A stretch of DNA of 64,000 nucleotides from DAISKN01 sp963716925 (GCA_963716925.1 CAVQUX010000025.1:868001-932000); one strand, 5' to 3'; shown: positions 36,225-44,693, numbered from the stretch's first letter. Program-made: numbers and translations. Notes: a model not told the origin generated them from the letters alone.

Positions 36225-36893
36225 ATGACCCTGTCGAGTCTCGGTTTCGTCCTCCTCCTCGCAGCCCAAACCTATCCCCCGCCGTTTCCCCGAGATGGGG
36301 CCACGAAGGTGCTCGAGAACGAGAGCGTCGTCGTCTGGGACGTGACCTGGGAGAAGGGGAAGCCGACCCCGATGCACCGGCACGTCGTCGGCGTCGTCGG
36401 AGTGACCCTGGTTCCCGGAACCGTCCGGGTGAGACTTCCGGACGGCAGCACTCGCGAGAGCGAGCCCGACAGCGTGGGCTCGGTCAGCGCGGGCGGCAAA
36501 GGAATGACCCACAGCGAGGAGGGAACCAGCGACACCCCGAGACGGGCGATTCTGATCGAGATCAAGGGAGCCGGGAAGGAACCGCTCACTCCACCCGAGG
36601 GCGCCGAGCCCGCGTGGCCTCGGGAGGGTGCGACGAAGGTTCTCGAGAACGACGAGGTCGTGGTGTGGGACTACCGATTCCAGAAGGACCGGCCGATCCC
36701 GTTCCATTTCCACGACAAGGACACGGTCGTGGTGGAGCTAGAGCCCGGGGCGACCCGGAGCATTCCGCGCGAAGGAGATCCCCAGGTGACGGAGTGGCAA
36801 GGCATGCGGGCGCGCTTCGCCCCCCGCGGCCGCTTCCACCGCGAGGAAGTAGCGAGCGGGTCGCCCCGCGGAATCATCGTCGAGATCAAGTAG
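36225..36893 (+). CDS. Duplicated cupin-like protein
   Basis: A 222-residue protein with a signal peptide (MTLSSLGFVLLLAAQTYPPP). Two homologous cupin-like units follow: unit 1 (GATKVLENESVVVWDVTWEK, PMHRHVVGVVGV) and unit 2 (GATKVLENDEVVVWDYRFQK, PFHFHDKDTVVVEL). Each carries His residues that could bind a metal (HRH; HFHD). It is presumably periplasmic. The duplicated opening GATKVLEN is internal evidence for a tandem duplication of the domain. The enzyme activity, if any, cannot be named. The very end of the gene (36880-36893) recurs at 44417-44430 beside island 1. Confidence 0.75.
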   Translation: MTLSSLGFVLLLAAQTYPPPFPRDGATKVLENESVVVWDVTWEKGKPTPMHRHVVGVVGVTLVPGTVRVRLPDGSTRESEPDSVGSVSAGGKGMTHSEEGTSDTPRRAILIEIKGAGKEPLTPPEGAEPAWPREGATKVLENDEVVVWDYRFQKDRPIPFHFHDKDTVVVELEPGATRSIPREGDPQVTEWQGMRARFAPRGRFHREEVASGSPRGIIVEIK

Positions 36894-36917
36894 TGCGCGA
36901 GCGGAGCGAGCCCGGCC
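36894..36917. repeat. 24-base interspersed repeat, copy 1
   Basis: The 24 bases following the cupin stop recur exactly at 63073-63096 between the prolidase and hydrolase genes. The rest of this intergenic stretch up to 37024 contains related runs built on GAGCGAGC-type units, so this may be a low-complexity repeat family of the genome. Confidence 0.55.
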
Positions 36918-37024
36918 GGGAGGAAGCGGTTGCTGCCTTCGGCGCGAACCGCGGGAATCCGGCCGTCCTCCCCGAGCGAAGAGCGAGGGGAGCGAGCGAG
37001 CCGGGAGGCGAGCGCGCACTGAAG

Positions 37025-38404
37025 ATGTTCCGCTCGCTCTGGCTTTCCGAAGTCCCACTCGTCCCCGACGTCCAGCCGGCGCTCGAAGGCGAGGCGCGCG
37101 CGGATGTCGCCATCGCCGGCGGCGGATACGTCGGCCTGTGGACCGCTCTCCTGCTCAAGGAACGGGACCCCGCCTGCGAAGTCGCGATCGTGGAGCAGGA
37201 CTTCTGCGGGAGCGGGGCTTCGGGGCGAAACGGAGGGTTCGCTCTCTCCTGGTGGGCCAAGCTCAAGACCCTCACCCGCCTCTGCGGGCAGGAGGACGCG
37301 GTTCGCCTGGCGAAAGCCTCGGAGGCCGCGCTCTCGGAGATCGACTCGTTCTGCCGGTCCCACGGCATCGATGCCCACTTCACCCGGGGAGGCTGGCTCT
37401 GGACGGCGACGACCGAGAGCCAGATGGGCTCCTGGGAAGCGTGCGTCGCTCTCGCGGAACAGCTGGGAGTGGGCCCGTGGCGGAGGCTTCATGCCGACGA
37501 GGTGGCCGCGCGGGCGGGCTCGCGAGCGCACCTCGGCGGAGTCCTCGACACCTCGGCGGCCACCGTTCAGCCCGGGGCCCTGGTCCTCGGCCTGAGGCGC
37601 GCCGCGATCGATGCCGGAGTCCGCATCTACGAGCGGAGTCCTGTCGTCGACGTGGACCGAGGGTCGCCTCCGGCCCTGGTGAGCGCGCGCGGAAAGCTCC
37701 GCGCCGGGAAGGTGGTGATTGCCATGAACGCCTGGGCGGCGCGGTTCCGCGAGCTCCGGCGGGCGCTGGTCGTGCTCTCGAGCGACATCATCGCGACCAA
37801 CCCAATCCCCGACTCGCTCGAGAAAATCGGCTGGACCCGCGGGGAAGCCATCACCGACTCGCAGCTCCGCGTCGATTACTACCGCACCACCCGGGACGGA
37901 CGGATCGCATTCGGGAAGGGCGCGGGGGCGATAGCCCTCGCTGGACGGATGGGGCCCGAGTTCGAGCGGAACCCCCGAGCCGGTAGAGACGCCGAGGCCG
38001 ACCTGCGCGCTTACTACCCGTCCCTCGATGGCGCCACCGTTACCCATCAATGGTCCGGACCCATCGACAAGACGATGAGCGGGATTCCCCTCTTCGGGCG
38101 GCTCGGTGGACGCGAGGAGATCCTCTACGGCGTCGGCTTCAGTGGAAACGGCGTCGGTCCTTCTCTCGTCGGCGGAAAGGTTCTGAGAAGCCTGGCGCTG
38201 GGCCTGCGCGACGAGTGGAGCGAGAGCCCTCTCGTCGAGCAGCGCTTCGAGCGCTTCCCCAGAGAGCCCTTCTGCTTTCTCGCCGCGAGCCTGGTGCGAG
38301 GGGCGGTGGTCCGCAAGGAGACGGCGGAGCTCCAGGGAAGACGCGCGCGATCGATCGACGTTCGGCTGGCGGGCCTCGCCCCCGCCGGCCTCGAGGACAA
38401 GTAG
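37025..38404 (+). CDS. FAD-dependent amine oxidoreductase of the DAO/PuuB type
   Basis: A 459-residue flavoprotein that should oxidise an amine or amino acid. The FAD Rossmann motif is ADVAIAGGGYVGLWTALLLK near residue 27, followed by GSGASGRNGGFALSWWAKL (the PuuB-like motif near the flavin) and, at the C-terminus, YGVGFSGNGVGPSLVGGKVL. These are typical of the gamma-glutamylputrescine oxidase branch of the DAO family. The start ATG at 37025 is preceded by 131 bases of GC-rich repeat-like sequence. It converges on ADOP-3, whose stop is directly adjacent at 38405. A ~70-base diverged copy of its 5' end is found at 44439. Confidence 0.88.
   Translation: MFRSLWLSEVPLVPDVQPALEGEARADVAIAGGGYVGLWTALLLKERDPACEVAIVEQDFCGSGASGRNGGFALSWWAKLKTLTRLCGQEDAVRLAKASEAALSEIDSFCRSHGIDAHFTRGGWLWTATTESQMGSWEACVALAEQLGVGPWRRLHADEVAARAGSRAHLGGVLDTSAATVQPGALVLGLRRAAIDAGVRIYERSPVVDVDRGSPPALVSARGKLRAGKVVIAMNAWAARFRELRRALVVLSSDIIATNPIPDSLEKIGWTRGEAITDSQLRVDYYRTTRDGRIAFGKGAGAIALAGRMGPEFERNPRAGRDAEADLRAYYPSLDGATVTHQWSGPIDKTMSGIPLFGRLGGREEILYGVGFSGNGVGPSLVGGKVLRSLALGLRDEWSESPLVEQRFERFPREPFCFLAASLVRGAVVRKETAELQGRRARSIDVRLAGLAPAGLEDK
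37030..37100. repeat. 5' end of the FAD oxidoreductase gene, parent copy of a repeat
   Basis: This 71-base stretch is matched by 44439-44508 in the same orientation with a few substitutions and one deleted base. Together with the matching cupin end and the ADOP/cysQ copy it shows that the region between cupin and cysQ was duplicated once. Confidence 0.8.
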
Positions 38405-40845
38405 CTACTCGTAGCGAAGCGAGATCATCGGATCGACCCGGCTCGCCTGCCGGGCCGGAAGATAGCAGGCGAGGAGCGCGATCCCCCCGAGTCCGAGAAC
38501 GAGCGCGACATAGGTCACGGGGTCCGCGGCACCGACCTGAAAGAGAAGGCTCGAGAGAAGCCGGGTGAGCGCGAAAGCGAGAACGAGCCCGGCGGCGAGG
38601 CCCGCGGCGACGAGACGCGACCCCTGTCCCACGACCAGCCCGAGAACGTCCTGGGGGCGGGCCCCGAGCGCCATCCGGAGGCCGATCTCGCGCGTGCGCT
38701 CGGTGACGCCGTAGGAGACGACTCCGTAGATTCCCAGAACCGCGAGGAGAAGTGCTGCGCCGCCGAAAGCGCCGAGGAGGACGGCGTTGAACCTTCGGTC
38801 GGCGAGCGATTCGGAGACGACTTCCTCGATCGCGCGGAACCGGGGAGGGATCTCGGGAACGACCTCCCGCAGTACGGCGCGAGTCGAAGCCGCCAGGGAG
38901 GCACCGCCCTCGACGAAGCCGATCACCACCGAATAGTCCGTTGGAGGACGCTGACGGATGTTGGTATAGATCGTCGCTCTCGAGGGCGCGTCGAGACCTG
39001 CGTGAAGTACGTCGCCGACGATTCCCACGACCCGCAGGAGGCGCAGGTCACCGTCCATGTTGCCGAACTGGATGAGCTTTCCGATGGGATCCTCCTCGGG
39101 CCACTTCTCGTGGACGAGACCCTGGCTCACCAGCGCCACGTGCGGCGCTTCGGCGTCGTCCGTCGCCTCGAACAGGCGGCCGCGAACCAGCGGAATCCCC
39201 ATCGTCTCGAAGTAACCTTCGCTCGCCGCGCGATACTCCGCCATCCCCGTCCGGGCGGGATCCTGCATCAGGCGTCCGAAGTCCTCGTAGCTCTTCACTT
39301 CGTCGGGGGAGGTCTGAATCAGGAAGGCTCCGTTGCGACTGCCGGACGAGAGAGGAAGCATATCGACGATTCCCGCGCTTCGCGCTCCGGGAAGCGCGCG
39401 AATCCGCTCGAGGATCTCTCCCTGGGTCCGCCGGAGCGCCGCCTTGTCGGCCTCGGTCTCGGCGAAAGGCTGTGAGGGCTGCGCGAGGTCGACGACCAGG
39501 GCGCTCGATCGGCGAAACCCCGATCCACATCGAGGAGCCGGAAGAGGCTCCGCGCGAGAAGGCCGGCGCCGACGAGGAGAACGAGGGTCAAGGCCACCTG
39601 GGAGATCACCAGCCCGCTTCGGAGGGTCGTGGAGGCGGAGCCCGCGCGCGACCAATCTCCGATGTAGGCGGAGGCGCCGCGCCTCGTCGACCGGAGCGCG
39701 GTCGTGAGGCCGAGGACGACCGAAACGAGGACCGCGAGCCCGAGCGCGAACGACAGCACCGGAAAGCTGACCCCCACTTCACCCGAGCGCGGAATCTTGC
39801 CGGGCTCCACGGCGAGAAGCAGGGGCACTCCCCAGGCCGCGAGCAGCACGCCGAGACTTCCTCCGGCGAGGGTGAGAAGCATGGACTCCGTGAGGAACGA
39901 ACGCACCAGCAGGAGGCGGCTCGCGCCGAGCGCGGCTTTCACCGCCACCTCTCTCTGGCGGCGGGCCGCCCGGGCGAGAAGAAGGTTCACCACGTTCGCG
40001 CCCGCGACGAGGAGCAGGAAGGAGACCGCCGCGAGCAGCACCTCGAGCGCCGGACGGACGTGGCCCACGAGCTGTTCGTGGACCGGAACCACCGCGGCAT
40101 CGATCATCCAGGTGTCCTCTCCGTGCGTCGCCCGAAGATCCCGGGCGATGGCGCTCACGTCGGCCTGCGCCCGCTCGAGGGGAACGTCCCGGAGCCGCGC
40201 TATGGCGAGCCAGTTGTGGGCGGTGCGGCTCGGAAGAACGGGGTCGAGCTCGCGCGGAACCCAGACGTCGGTATCGGGCGGAAAGGCGAAGCTCGGGGGC
40301 ATGACCCCCACCACCGCGTGGACCCGTCCGTGGAACGTGAGCTTCTGGGACGAGAGATCCGCTCGGCCGCCCAGACGGCGCTGCCAGAAACCGTGGCTCA
40401 CGAGGACCGCGGGGGATCCTCCTTCCCGGAGCTCTTCCGCAACGAACGTACGCCCGAGCTGAGGCGAGACGCCGAGGACGTCGAAGAACTCCCGGGATAT
40501 GCTCGCGGTCCGGACGCGGACCGGCTCGTCTCCGCCTACGACCGAAGTCACTCCGCTCGCGTACTCGGCAAAGGAGTCGAAGCTCCGGTTCCGCTCCTTC
40601 AGATCGGCGAAATTGGGGTCGGAGATCTGCCCGCGCTTTCCCTCCTCGAAGACCTGCCAGACCTGCACGATACGGTCGGGATCGGGATACGGAAGGGGCC
40701 GGAGGAGCACGCCGTAGACGACGCTGAAGATCGCCGTGGACGCGCCGATCCCCACGGCCAGGGTGAGGACCGCCGCTCCCGAAGTCCGATAATCCTTGAG
40801 AAGCCCCCGGAGCGAGCTCCGGACGTCCTGCCACCAGTGGGTCAT
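38405..40845 (-). pseudogene. ADOP-family permease, copy 3, with a frameshift
   Basis: The N-terminal frame (40845 to ~39513) starts MTHWWQDVRSSLRGLLKDYR, then AAVLTLAVGIGASTAIFSVV and carries the first FtsX half up to LARSLFRLLDVDRGF. The C-terminal frame continues from RRSSALVVDLAQPSQPFAET through the second periplasmic domain to TREIGLRMALGARPQDVLGL and ends ASRVDPMISLRYE. The join is in the run at ~39513-39520, where restoring one base gives DVDRGFRRSSALVVDL. Repaired length is about 813 residues, normal for ADOP. Sequencing error or a young pseudogene. Its 5' end and upstream spacer are repeated at 44515-44693. Confidence 0.85.
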
Positions 40846-40950
40846 GACTTCGAACTACGTTTCCGGGCCGGGCTGGGTTCGAAAAACCTTGCCTCAATGC
40901 GTCAACGCGAAACCCCGAGCGCCTTCAGCGATTCGAGCACCCGGGCGCGC
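40770..40950. repeat. Direct repeat A: ADOP-3 5' end, spacer and the last ~49 bases of a cysQ-like gene
   Basis: This 181-base stretch has a 179-base partner at 44515-44693 in the same orientation. The two differ only by a few substitutions and four or five single-base indels. Copy A contains an intact ADOP start and a detached cysQ-like 3' end (encoding ARVLESLKALGVSR). Copy B contains a damaged ADOP start and the intact cysQ end. Everything between is accessory. Confidence 0.9.
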
Positions 40951-41264
40951 GCGTTTACCGATGAAGGAATGTCGCCGTGCCCGTTGAAGAACACGATCGG
41001 CAGTGGCACTTGTCGGAACGGCAATCGTGACTGGACCTGGGGTTCGATCAGCCAACGACCTGCGGTTGTCCTCTGCGTGCGCTTGAGAACCCGCGAGAAT
41101 GCCGGCTCACTCGCTGGCTTGCGGAGACCGCTCCCAGCCGAGATGCCGAGGCGCTGCATCCTGGAGACGAGCGTCGTTCTCGATAGCCCCGCCTCTCGAC
41201 CGCCCCATCTCAACCGCCGAGCACCCCATTCGTTGCCTCTAAGGTCGCCACGACTTCCACTCAC
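40902..41264 (-). pseudogene. Chimeric ORF: Fis-type regulator tail fused to the cysQ-like 3' end
   Basis: The 120-residue frame opens with GNEWGARRLRWGGREAGLSR followed by TTLVSRMQRLGIS, close to the C-terminal Fis-type helix-turn-helix of NtrC/FhlA-family sigma-54 activators, but the frame has no ATPase domain. Its last ~17 residues, ARARVLESLKALGVSR, are exactly those of the cysQ-like gene, supplied by direct repeat A. The ORF therefore arose at the island boundary and is probably not functional. The middle (~60 residues) is unrecognisable. Confidence 0.55.
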
Positions 41265-41280
41265 CCTTGCCCCGCTTGCT

Positions 41281-41301
41281 TTAGCTAGCTTACTTAGCTA
41301 A
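41281..41301. promoter_or_regulatory. Perfect operator-like palindrome before the antitoxin gene
   Basis: TTAGCTA-N7-TAGCTAA is a perfect inverted repeat centred 20 bases ahead of the antitoxin ATG (41311), inside a short AT-rich patch. Phd/YefM antitoxins bind such palindromes and repress their own operon, with toxin as co-repressor; the match in position and symmetry makes this the probable operator. Confidence 0.6.
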
Positions 41302-41310
41302 CGTCGGGAA

Positions 41311-41550
41311 ATGAAGGTCACGATACATACCGCGAAAACGACGCTCTCCAAGTTGATCGAGCGAGCGCATGCCGGCGAAGAGATCGTCATCTCGCGAGGC
41401 GACGTGCCCGTGGCGCAGCTCGTGCCGATCGCCCTCCGACCTCCCCGACGCAAACCAGGGACGCTGCGAGGAATCGTAAAGATTCCTGACGCATTTTTCG
41501 AGCCTCTGCCCGAGGAGGAACTCGACGCGTGGGAGGGGAAGACGTCTTGA
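41311..41550 (+). CDS. Type II antitoxin, Phd/YefM-like
   Basis: A 79-residue protein with the Phd/YefM fold: MKVTIHTAKTTLSKLIERAH then AGEEIVISRGDVPVAQLVPI, the usual N-terminal DNA-binding dimer. The C-terminal tail (IVKIPDAFFEPLPEEELDAW) would wrap the toxin. It is preceded by a palindromic operator and overlaps the toxin start (TTGA). It should neutralise the PIN toxin encoded next and repress the operon. Located inside island 1, so addiction may have helped the island persist. Confidence 0.88.
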   Translation: MKVTIHTAKTTLSKLIERAHAGEEIVISRGDVPVAQLVPIALRPPRRKPGTLRGIVKIPDAFFEPLPEEELDAWEGKTS

Positions 41551-41930
41551 AGCTCATGCTGGACACGCACGCGCTCCTCTGGTGGTCTACCTCCGATGCG
41601 AAACTGTCGTCCAAGGTCAGGAGGGCCATCGCGGACAAAGACAACGAAGTCTTCGTGAGCGCAGCCACCGCGTGGGAGATTGCGACCAAGGTCCGCATCG
41701 GAAAGCTCGATTGGCCGGCCACTGCAGGAACCGTGAACGCTTACGTGCTCGAGCAGGGATTTCGCGCGCTTCCGATATCGCTGGAACACGCGGAACGAGC
41801 CGGACAGCTAAAGATCCAGCACCGCGACCCATTCGATCGCATGCTCATCGCCCAGGCGCTGACCGATGAAGTCTGGCTCGCGAGCAACGAGAATTTCTTC
41901 GACAACGCCGGCGTGAGGCGCTATTGGTAA
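41547..41930 (+). CDS. vapC: PIN-domain toxin, VapC type
   Basis: A 127-residue PIN-fold ribonuclease. I set the start at the TTG at 41547, overlapping the antitoxin stop by 4 bases, because it gives the standard opening MKLMLDTHALLWW; a GTG at 41529 is possible. Acidic active-site residues are in LDTHALL, AATAWEIATKVRIGKL and HRDPFDRMLIAQA. VapC toxins cut tRNA or rRNA. The C-terminus LASNENFFDNAGVRRYW is typical of the subgroup whose antitoxins are Phd-like. Ends 187 bases before the histidine kinase gene. Confidence 0.9.
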   Translation: MKLMLDTHALLWWSTSDAKLSSKVRRAIADKDNEVFVSAATAWEIATKVRIGKLDWPATAGTVNAYVLEQGFRALPISLEHAERAGQLKIQHRDPFDRMLIAQALTDEVWLASNENFFDNAGVRRYW

Positions 41931-42117
41931 TCCTCGGCAAGCAGGCGAGGAGAGCTCGAAGACCTCGTCGGTCTCGTCGCCAGTTCCTTACCTCAACCGG
42001 GTCGTCGTTACGACCTCAAGAAGAGTCGCCTCAAAGTTTTGAAAGCAATTCGATGTTTCACTACGATCTCAAGAAAGTTCACCCTCAAGAGAAGGTTACC
42101 CAACCACCCAAACCTCG

Positions 42118-43128
42118 ATGAATCGGAAACGCCTGACCATAGCGCGGCGCGTTGCCGTCGCGCTGGCAGTCTCCATCGGCGCCGGCCTCCTGATCGTGAA
42201 GCTATGGAAGGGTTCTCCGTCCTCACTCTTCCTCAGCGCCATCATCCTCGGCCTGTCGGCGACGACTGCGTTCGCACTCTTCGAAGTGTGGCCGCGGAGG
42301 CTGCCGCGCTGGATCGAGCGGTGGGTGCTTCAAGTCGTTGCGGTCGGCGTTGCCATGCCGGTCACGATATTCGTGATGCACCGTCTTGTCACGGGTGAGA
42401 ACCACGACTGGTTGCTCCTCGCGTTCGCCGCTATCCTGCTCGCGCCGTGGACGGCGCTCGCGGCGATCGTCCGGCAGAAGGAAGCCTTCGCCCGTCATCA
42501 GAAGCTCGCGTTCGCGCTCGAGCGCAGTGAGCTCGAGCGGCAGGCGCTCGACGCGCGTTTGCATCTGCTGCAGGGCCAGGTCGCCCCCCATTTCCTCTTC
42601 AACACGCTCGCGAACGTGCAGGCGCTCGTCGATGCCGGCTCGCCGCATGCGTCGACCGTGCTGCGGAGCCTCATCGCGTACCTGCGGGCGGCGGTGCCGC
42701 TGCTCCACGAGCCCGCCGCGACCATCGAGCTTGAGCTGCAGCTCGTTCGGCCTTATCTCGAGCTGATGCAGATGCGCATGCCCGATCGCCTGCAGTACGC
42801 GATGAACGTCGACCCATCGGCGCTGGAAGTTCGTTGTCCTCCGACCACACTGTTGACGCTGGTCGAGAATGCCGTGCGCCACGGGATCGACCCCAGTGAA
42901 GAAGGAGGGCGGATCGACATCGACGTCGAACGGCTTGGTGAACGCTGCGTGGTCCGCGTCACCGACACAGGCGTCGGACTCCGTCGATCGGCGAATGGTC
43001 TCGGGACCGGGCTGACGACTCTGCGCGAGCGGCTGCGGCTGATCTTCGGCGATGCGGCGCAGCTGCGCCTGACAGCCGGCGCCCCCCGCGGCGTCGCCGT
43101 CGAAGTCGATATGCCGGCACACACATGA
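42118..43128 (+). CDS. LytS/YehU-family membrane sensor histidine kinase
   Basis: A 336-residue kinase. Four hydrophobic helices occupy ~10-116 (VAVALAVSIGAGLLIV, LFLSAIILGLSATTAFALFE, VLQVVAVGVAMPVTIFVMH, WLLLAFAAILLAPWTALAAI). After a coiled linker comes the His_kinase domain: LQGQVAPHFLFNTLANVQAL with phospho-acceptor His158, N-box TLLTLVENAVRHGI and G-boxes VTDTGVGL and GTGLTTLRERL. No extracellular sensor domain, so the signal probably enters within the membrane. It overlaps its LytTR response regulator by 4 bases. Two imperfect direct repeats (42009 and 42062, core TACGAYCTCAAGAA) lie in front and may be regulatory. Acquired with island 1. Confidence 0.93.
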   Translation: MNRKRLTIARRVAVALAVSIGAGLLIVKLWKGSPSSLFLSAIILGLSATTAFALFEVWPRRLPRWIERWVLQVVAVGVAMPVTIFVMHRLVTGENHDWLLLAFAAILLAPWTALAAIVRQKEAFARHQKLAFALERSELERQALDARLHLLQGQVAPHFLFNTLANVQALVDAGSPHASTVLRSLIAYLRAAVPLLHEPAATIELELQLVRPYLELMQMRMPDRLQYAMNVDPSALEVRCPPTTLLTLVENAVRHGIDPSEEGGRIDIDVERLGERCVVRVTDTGVGLRRSANGLGTGLTTLRERLRLIFGDAAQLRLTAGAPRGVAVEVDMPAHT

Positions 43129-43913
43129 ACGCTCATGCGACAGCGTTGATCGCCGACGATGAACCGCTGCTGCGCGATGCGCTGCGGCGCCAGCTCGCGA
43201 ACGTCTGGCCGGAGCTCGAGATCGTGGCCGAGGCGCGCAACGGGCGGGAGGCGGTGCGGTTGTTCGACGAGCGGCATCCAGACGTCTGTTTCCTCGACGT
43301 TCACATGCCCGGCCTCTCCGGCGTCGATGCCGCGAACCACATCGGGCGCCGAGCGCATCTCGTGTTCGTCACGGCGTACGATCACTACGCGGTGCAGGCC
43401 TTTGCGCAGGGCGCACTCGACTACCTTCTGAAGCCGGTCGAACCGGCGCGGCTGGCGGAAACCGTGAGCCGCCTCCAGGAACGTCTGCAGTCATCGCGGC
43501 CGGCGATCAACACCGAGCAGCTATTGCAGCAACTCAGCGCCCAGCTCGCGAAGCTGCAGGGCGGCGGCAAGGGCGAGCCGCTGCGCTGGATTCGGGCACA
43601 AGCGGGGAAAACCGTGCGCCTCATCGCGATCGACGAGGTCGACTATCTGCGGTCGGACGCGAAGTACACGCTCGTCGCTTGGCGCGATGGAGGCAAACCC
43701 GCCGCGGCGGTGGTCCGGACGCCGCTCAAGGACCTGCTCGAGCAGCTCGACGCGGAGCAGTTCGCGCAGGTCCATCGGTCGATCGTCGTGAATCTGAGCG
43801 CGATTCGCCACGTGAGGCGACACGACAATGAAACCGCGGAGATTCACTTGAAGGGTCGCGACGAGGTGCTGCCCGTGAGCCGCAACTACGTGCACCTGTT
43901 CCGGCAGATGTAG
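43125..43913 (+). CDS. LytTR-family DNA-binding response regulator
   Basis: A 262-residue regulator. The receiver domain at ~5-125 has the acidic pocket IADDEP, phospho-acceptor Asp58 in FLDVHMPGLSG, FVTAYDHYAVQAF and the Lys of DYLLKPVEP. A linker helix (LLQQLSAQLAKL) leads to the LytTR domain at ~160-260 (VRLIAIDEVDYLRSDAKYTL, VHRSIVVNLSAIRHVRRHD, LPVSRNYVHLF). LytTR proteins bind short direct repeats near promoters. It overlaps the kinase by 4 bases. The most likely target is the small membrane protein gene at 43993, 80 bases downstream. Confidence 0.95.
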   Translation: MNAHATALIADDEPLLRDALRRQLANVWPELEIVAEARNGREAVRLFDERHPDVCFLDVHMPGLSGVDAANHIGRRAHLVFVTAYDHYAVQAFAQGALDYLLKPVEPARLAETVSRLQERLQSSRPAINTEQLLQQLSAQLAKLQGGGKGEPLRWIRAQAGKTVRLIAIDEVDYLRSDAKYTLVAWRDGGKPAAAVVRTPLKDLLEQLDAEQFAQVHRSIVVNLSAIRHVRRHDNETAEIHLKGRDEVLPVSRNYVHLFRQM

Positions 43914-43962
43914 CCGCCGTTCGTCCGCGCGGATCCGCCCTTCGTCGCAAGCTGGTTGTTGG

Positions 43963-43980
43963 CGCGGCACGCGTGCCGCG
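43963..43980. promoter_or_regulatory. Perfect 18-base GC palindrome before the small membrane protein gene
   Basis: CGCGGCACG and its exact complement CGTGCCGCG abut with no spacer, 12 bases ahead of the ATG at 43993. It has no T-run, so it is not a good terminator. It could be an operator, a site for a dimer, or a stable mRNA hairpin that covers the start of 43993. Confidence 0.4.
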
Positions 43981-43992
43981 ATACTGGCGCGC

Positions 43993-44388
43993 ATGAAACA
44001 CAACGTCCTCTTGACCATCACGTCTCTGCTCTCGATCCTCTTCTTCTCACTGCACTGGGCGGACGAACTCTCCCGCGGCATCGAGCCGGGAACCATGTCC
44101 GCCTTTGGGGGCCTGCTCATCCTGGCGGTCTGGCTTTGCGGAACGCTGGTGCTCGCCGAGCGGAGATCGGGGCTGGTCCTCATTCTGCTCGGGGCGATCC
44201 TTGCATCTGGGGTCCCTGTCCTCCACATGCAGGGTCGGGGACTTATCGGCGGCCGGATCGCCGCCAACTCCAGCGGCGCCCTCTTCTGGGTCTGGACGAA
44301 CATCGCGCTTGGCGCAAGCGGGATGTTGTCTGTCATCCTCTCGGCGCGTGCACTGTGGAGGCGACGCTCACCAGGGGCTGGCAAATGA
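43993..44388 (+). CDS. Small membrane protein of unknown function (about four helices)
   Basis: A 131-residue protein with hydrophobic helices in VLLTITSLLSILFFSLHWA, FGGLLILAVWLCGTLVLAE, GLVLILLGAILASGVPVLHM and WVWTNIALGASGMLSVILSA. I recognise no family. It lies 80 bases downstream of the LytTR regulator and is the last gene of island 1. In many genomes a small membrane protein neighbours a LytS/LytTR pair as its regulated target, so this is the likely role. The C-terminal RRRSPGAGK is cytoplasmic. It ends ~29 bases before the decayed cupin copy. Confidence 0.7.
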   Translation: MKHNVLLTITSLLSILFFSLHWADELSRGIEPGTMSAFGGLLILAVWLCGTLVLAERRSGLVLILLGAILASGVPVLHMQGRGLIGGRIAANSSGALFWVWTNIALGASGMLSVILSARALWRRRSPGAGK

Positions 44389-44416
44389 ACCGGGGAATCA
44401 ACCCACAGGTCTACGC

Positions 44417-44508
44417 TCGAGATCAAATAGGACTTGCACCGCTCGCTGTGGTTCTCGAAGTCCCGCTCGTCCCCGACGTTCAGCCGGCGCTCGAAGGCGA
44501 GGCGCGCG
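44417..44508 (+). pseudogene. Decayed fragments of the cupin gene end and FAD oxidoreductase gene start
   Basis: Positions 44417-44430 match the last codons and stop of the cupin gene. After 8 bases, 44439-44508 match the first ~70 bases of the FAD oxidoreductase gene at 37030, with TTG in place of its ATG (LHRSLWFSK versus MFRSLWLSE) and a one-base deletion. The copy then jumps directly to the ADOP/cysQ repeat at 44515, so ~3.7 kb of the parent region is missing. It marks the right edge of island 1. Confidence 0.8.
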
Positions 44509-44514
44509 GAGGCG

Positions 44515-44693
44515 CCGCCGCTCCCGTGGTCCGATAATCCTTAGAGAAGCCCCCGGAGCGAGCTCCGGACGTCCTGCCACCAGTGGGCATGACTTCGAAC
44601 TACGTTTCCGGGCCGGGCTGGGTTCGAAACCTTGCCTCAATGCGTCACCGCGAAACCCCGAGCGCCTTCAGCGATTCGAGCACCCGGGCGCGC
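44515..44693. repeat. Direct repeat B: ADOP-3 5' remnant plus the true end of the cysQ-like gene
   Basis: Partner of repeat A at 40770-40950. The ADOP start is damaged here (a missing T after GTGGG and lost A residues). The cysQ-like 3' end is intact and used, with the stop at 44645. Confidence 0.9.

Noticed and set aside
41931..42117. A short ORF upstream of the histidine kinase (ending in KVTQPPKPR)
   Set aside because: No ribosome site or family resemblance; the region is better seen as spacer with imperfect repeats that may be regulatory.
44398..44640. An 80-codon minus-strand frame over the duplicated ADOP start
   Set aside because: It reads the ADOP 5' remnant in a wrong frame and is similar only to the corresponding shadow at the parent site.
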